From positions 1 through 5,832 of the forward strand of contig JALWJW010000107.1 of assembly GCA_026996935.1 (NCBI GenBank): a stretch of DNA of 5,832 bases, given 5' to 3'. The position numbers and the translations under genes were made by a program. Shown here in pieces: positions 5,604 through 5,832 of the stretch; within the stretch, counting starts at the first letter, position 1, and every line of letters begins with the position of its first letter. The DNA comes from Hyphomicrobiales bacterium. GTDB taxonomy: Bacteria > Pseudomonadota > Alphaproteobacteria > Rhizobiales > Aestuariivirgaceae. A model generated the notes under the pieces. It did not search any database. It saw only the letters and a program-made list of their open reading frames with translations, and was not told the DNA's origin.

Positions 5604-5832
5604 CTACTTCAACTTTTCAAAGCTAACAGCAAAACCTGAAAGCGATAATGGAATTGCAATTTTTTGACCTGTCAGCGCTTTAACGGTAATCACCATTTTA
5701 CCGTCTTTTTTCAGCAAAGAAAGCAACTTGTCTGACAATTTATAGTCTGTAAATACACCGCGCCGCGTGCTGGTCTTAAAAGGCATATTAATCGATTCAT
5801 CATTATTGACTTTTAACCCAACACCAGCGGTT
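5604..5832 (-). CDS. Invasion-associated locus B (IalB) family protein, C-terminal part
   Basis: A partial gene that runs off the right edge; the frame is open from the edge to TAG at 5604, and the visible 75 residues read TAGVGLKVNNDESINMPF, then KTSTRRGVFTDYKL and SDKLLSLLKKDGKMVI, ending PLSLSGFAVSFEKLK. The order 'G..L.V(N/D)....PF', amphipathic helix with LLKKG-like turn, and PLSL.GF near the end matches the C-terminus of IalB-type proteins, small exported beta-rich proteins common in alphaproteobacteria and first described in Bartonella. The family usually has a Cys after PF and a GC a few residues later; here these are Ser and Gly-Val, so the expected disulfide is absent. The ATG at 5786 is internal and not the true start. 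It is convergent with the PLP enzyme gene, with only 4 bp between stop codons. The N-terminus, including any signal peptide, is outside the window. Confidence 0.75.
   Translation of the reverse strand, partial: TAGVGLKVNNDESINMPFKTSTRRGVFTDYKLSDKLLSLLKKDGKMVITVKALTGQKIAIPLSLSGFAVSFEKLK
5683..5711 (+). terminator. Intrinsic terminator of the EamA-PLP enzyme operon, inside the convergent IalB gene
   Basis: A perfect 7-bp stem, ACGGTAA (5683-5689) and TTACCGT (5698-5704), has an 8-base loop and is followed by CTTTTTT (5705-5711). On the plus strand this is a well-formed Rho-independent terminator, 84 bp after the stop of the PLP enzyme gene. It lies wholly within the coding sequence of the IalB-like gene on the other strand, whose codons read through it. 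Confidence 0.65.

Noticed and set aside
5604..5786. A separate 60-residue gene starting at ATG 5786
   Set aside because: The frame continues upstream without a stop to the window edge and the upstream residues (GVGLKVNNDESIN) match the same domain, so this ATG is internal.
1..5832. Mobile elements, CRISPR arrays, phage or toxin-antitoxin genes
   Set aside because: I saw no transposase-like protein, terminal inverted repeats, regularly spaced long repeats or two-gene toxin module on either strand.

Overview
The window looks like chromosomal DNA from an alphaproteobacterium, probably of the Hyphomicrobiales (Rhizobiales) type and moderately AT-rich. Three things point there: a HisN/SuhB-type phosphatase of the alphaproteobacterial kind, the C-terminal part of an invasion-associated locus B (IalB) protein, and between the genes an sRNA locus carrying the invariant TTTCCTCCCT core of the alpha-r8 / 'suhB' / MmgR small RNA family. 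There are no mobile elements, CRISPR arrays, tRNAs or rRNAs.

Layout. (1) 11-1412, minus strand: a likely two-gene unit, a HisN-like histidinol-phosphatase/inositol-phosphatase gene followed 22 nt later by a small protein with two C-terminal leucine-rich repeats. (2) 1413-1808: a gene-free stretch holding a short dyad, a plus-strand promoter and the alpha-r8/MmgR-type sRNA (about 1682-1792), which ends in a strong intrinsic terminator backed by a second, overlapping one. (3) 1809-2270, minus strand: a small exported DUF3828-like protein. Its signal-peptide start appears to be disrupted by a 5-bp tandem duplication (2275-2284). A perfect 16-bp palindrome lies further upstream. (4) 2449-3330, minus strand: a LysR-type regulator. 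It is divergent from (5) 3440-5599, plus strand: a probable two-gene operon of an EamA/DMT-family 10-TM exporter and a class-V, PLP-dependent aminotransferase-fold enzyme that lacks the cysteine desulfurase catalytic Cys. The 109-bp divergent region holds two symmetric elements that could be regulator sites. The operon's apparent terminator (5683-5711) lies inside the convergent neighbour. (6) 5604-5832, minus strand: the C-terminal part of an IalB-family protein that lacks the usual cysteine pair, running off the window edge.

How the genes may work together: LysR + EamA + PLP enzyme is a typical arrangement for a regulated module that makes, degrades or exports an amino acid or amino-acid-derived metabolite; the substrate cannot be read from sequence. 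The sRNA next to a suhB/hisN-like gene, in divergent orientation, matches the known genomic setting of the Rfam 'suhB' RNA, a family whose Sinorhizobium member MmgR limits polyhydroxybutyrate accumulation. The most notable items are the sRNA locus, the 5-bp duplication breaking a signal peptide, the terminator embedded in a convergent CDS, and the Cys-less IalB domain. I see no clearly new multi-gene system.
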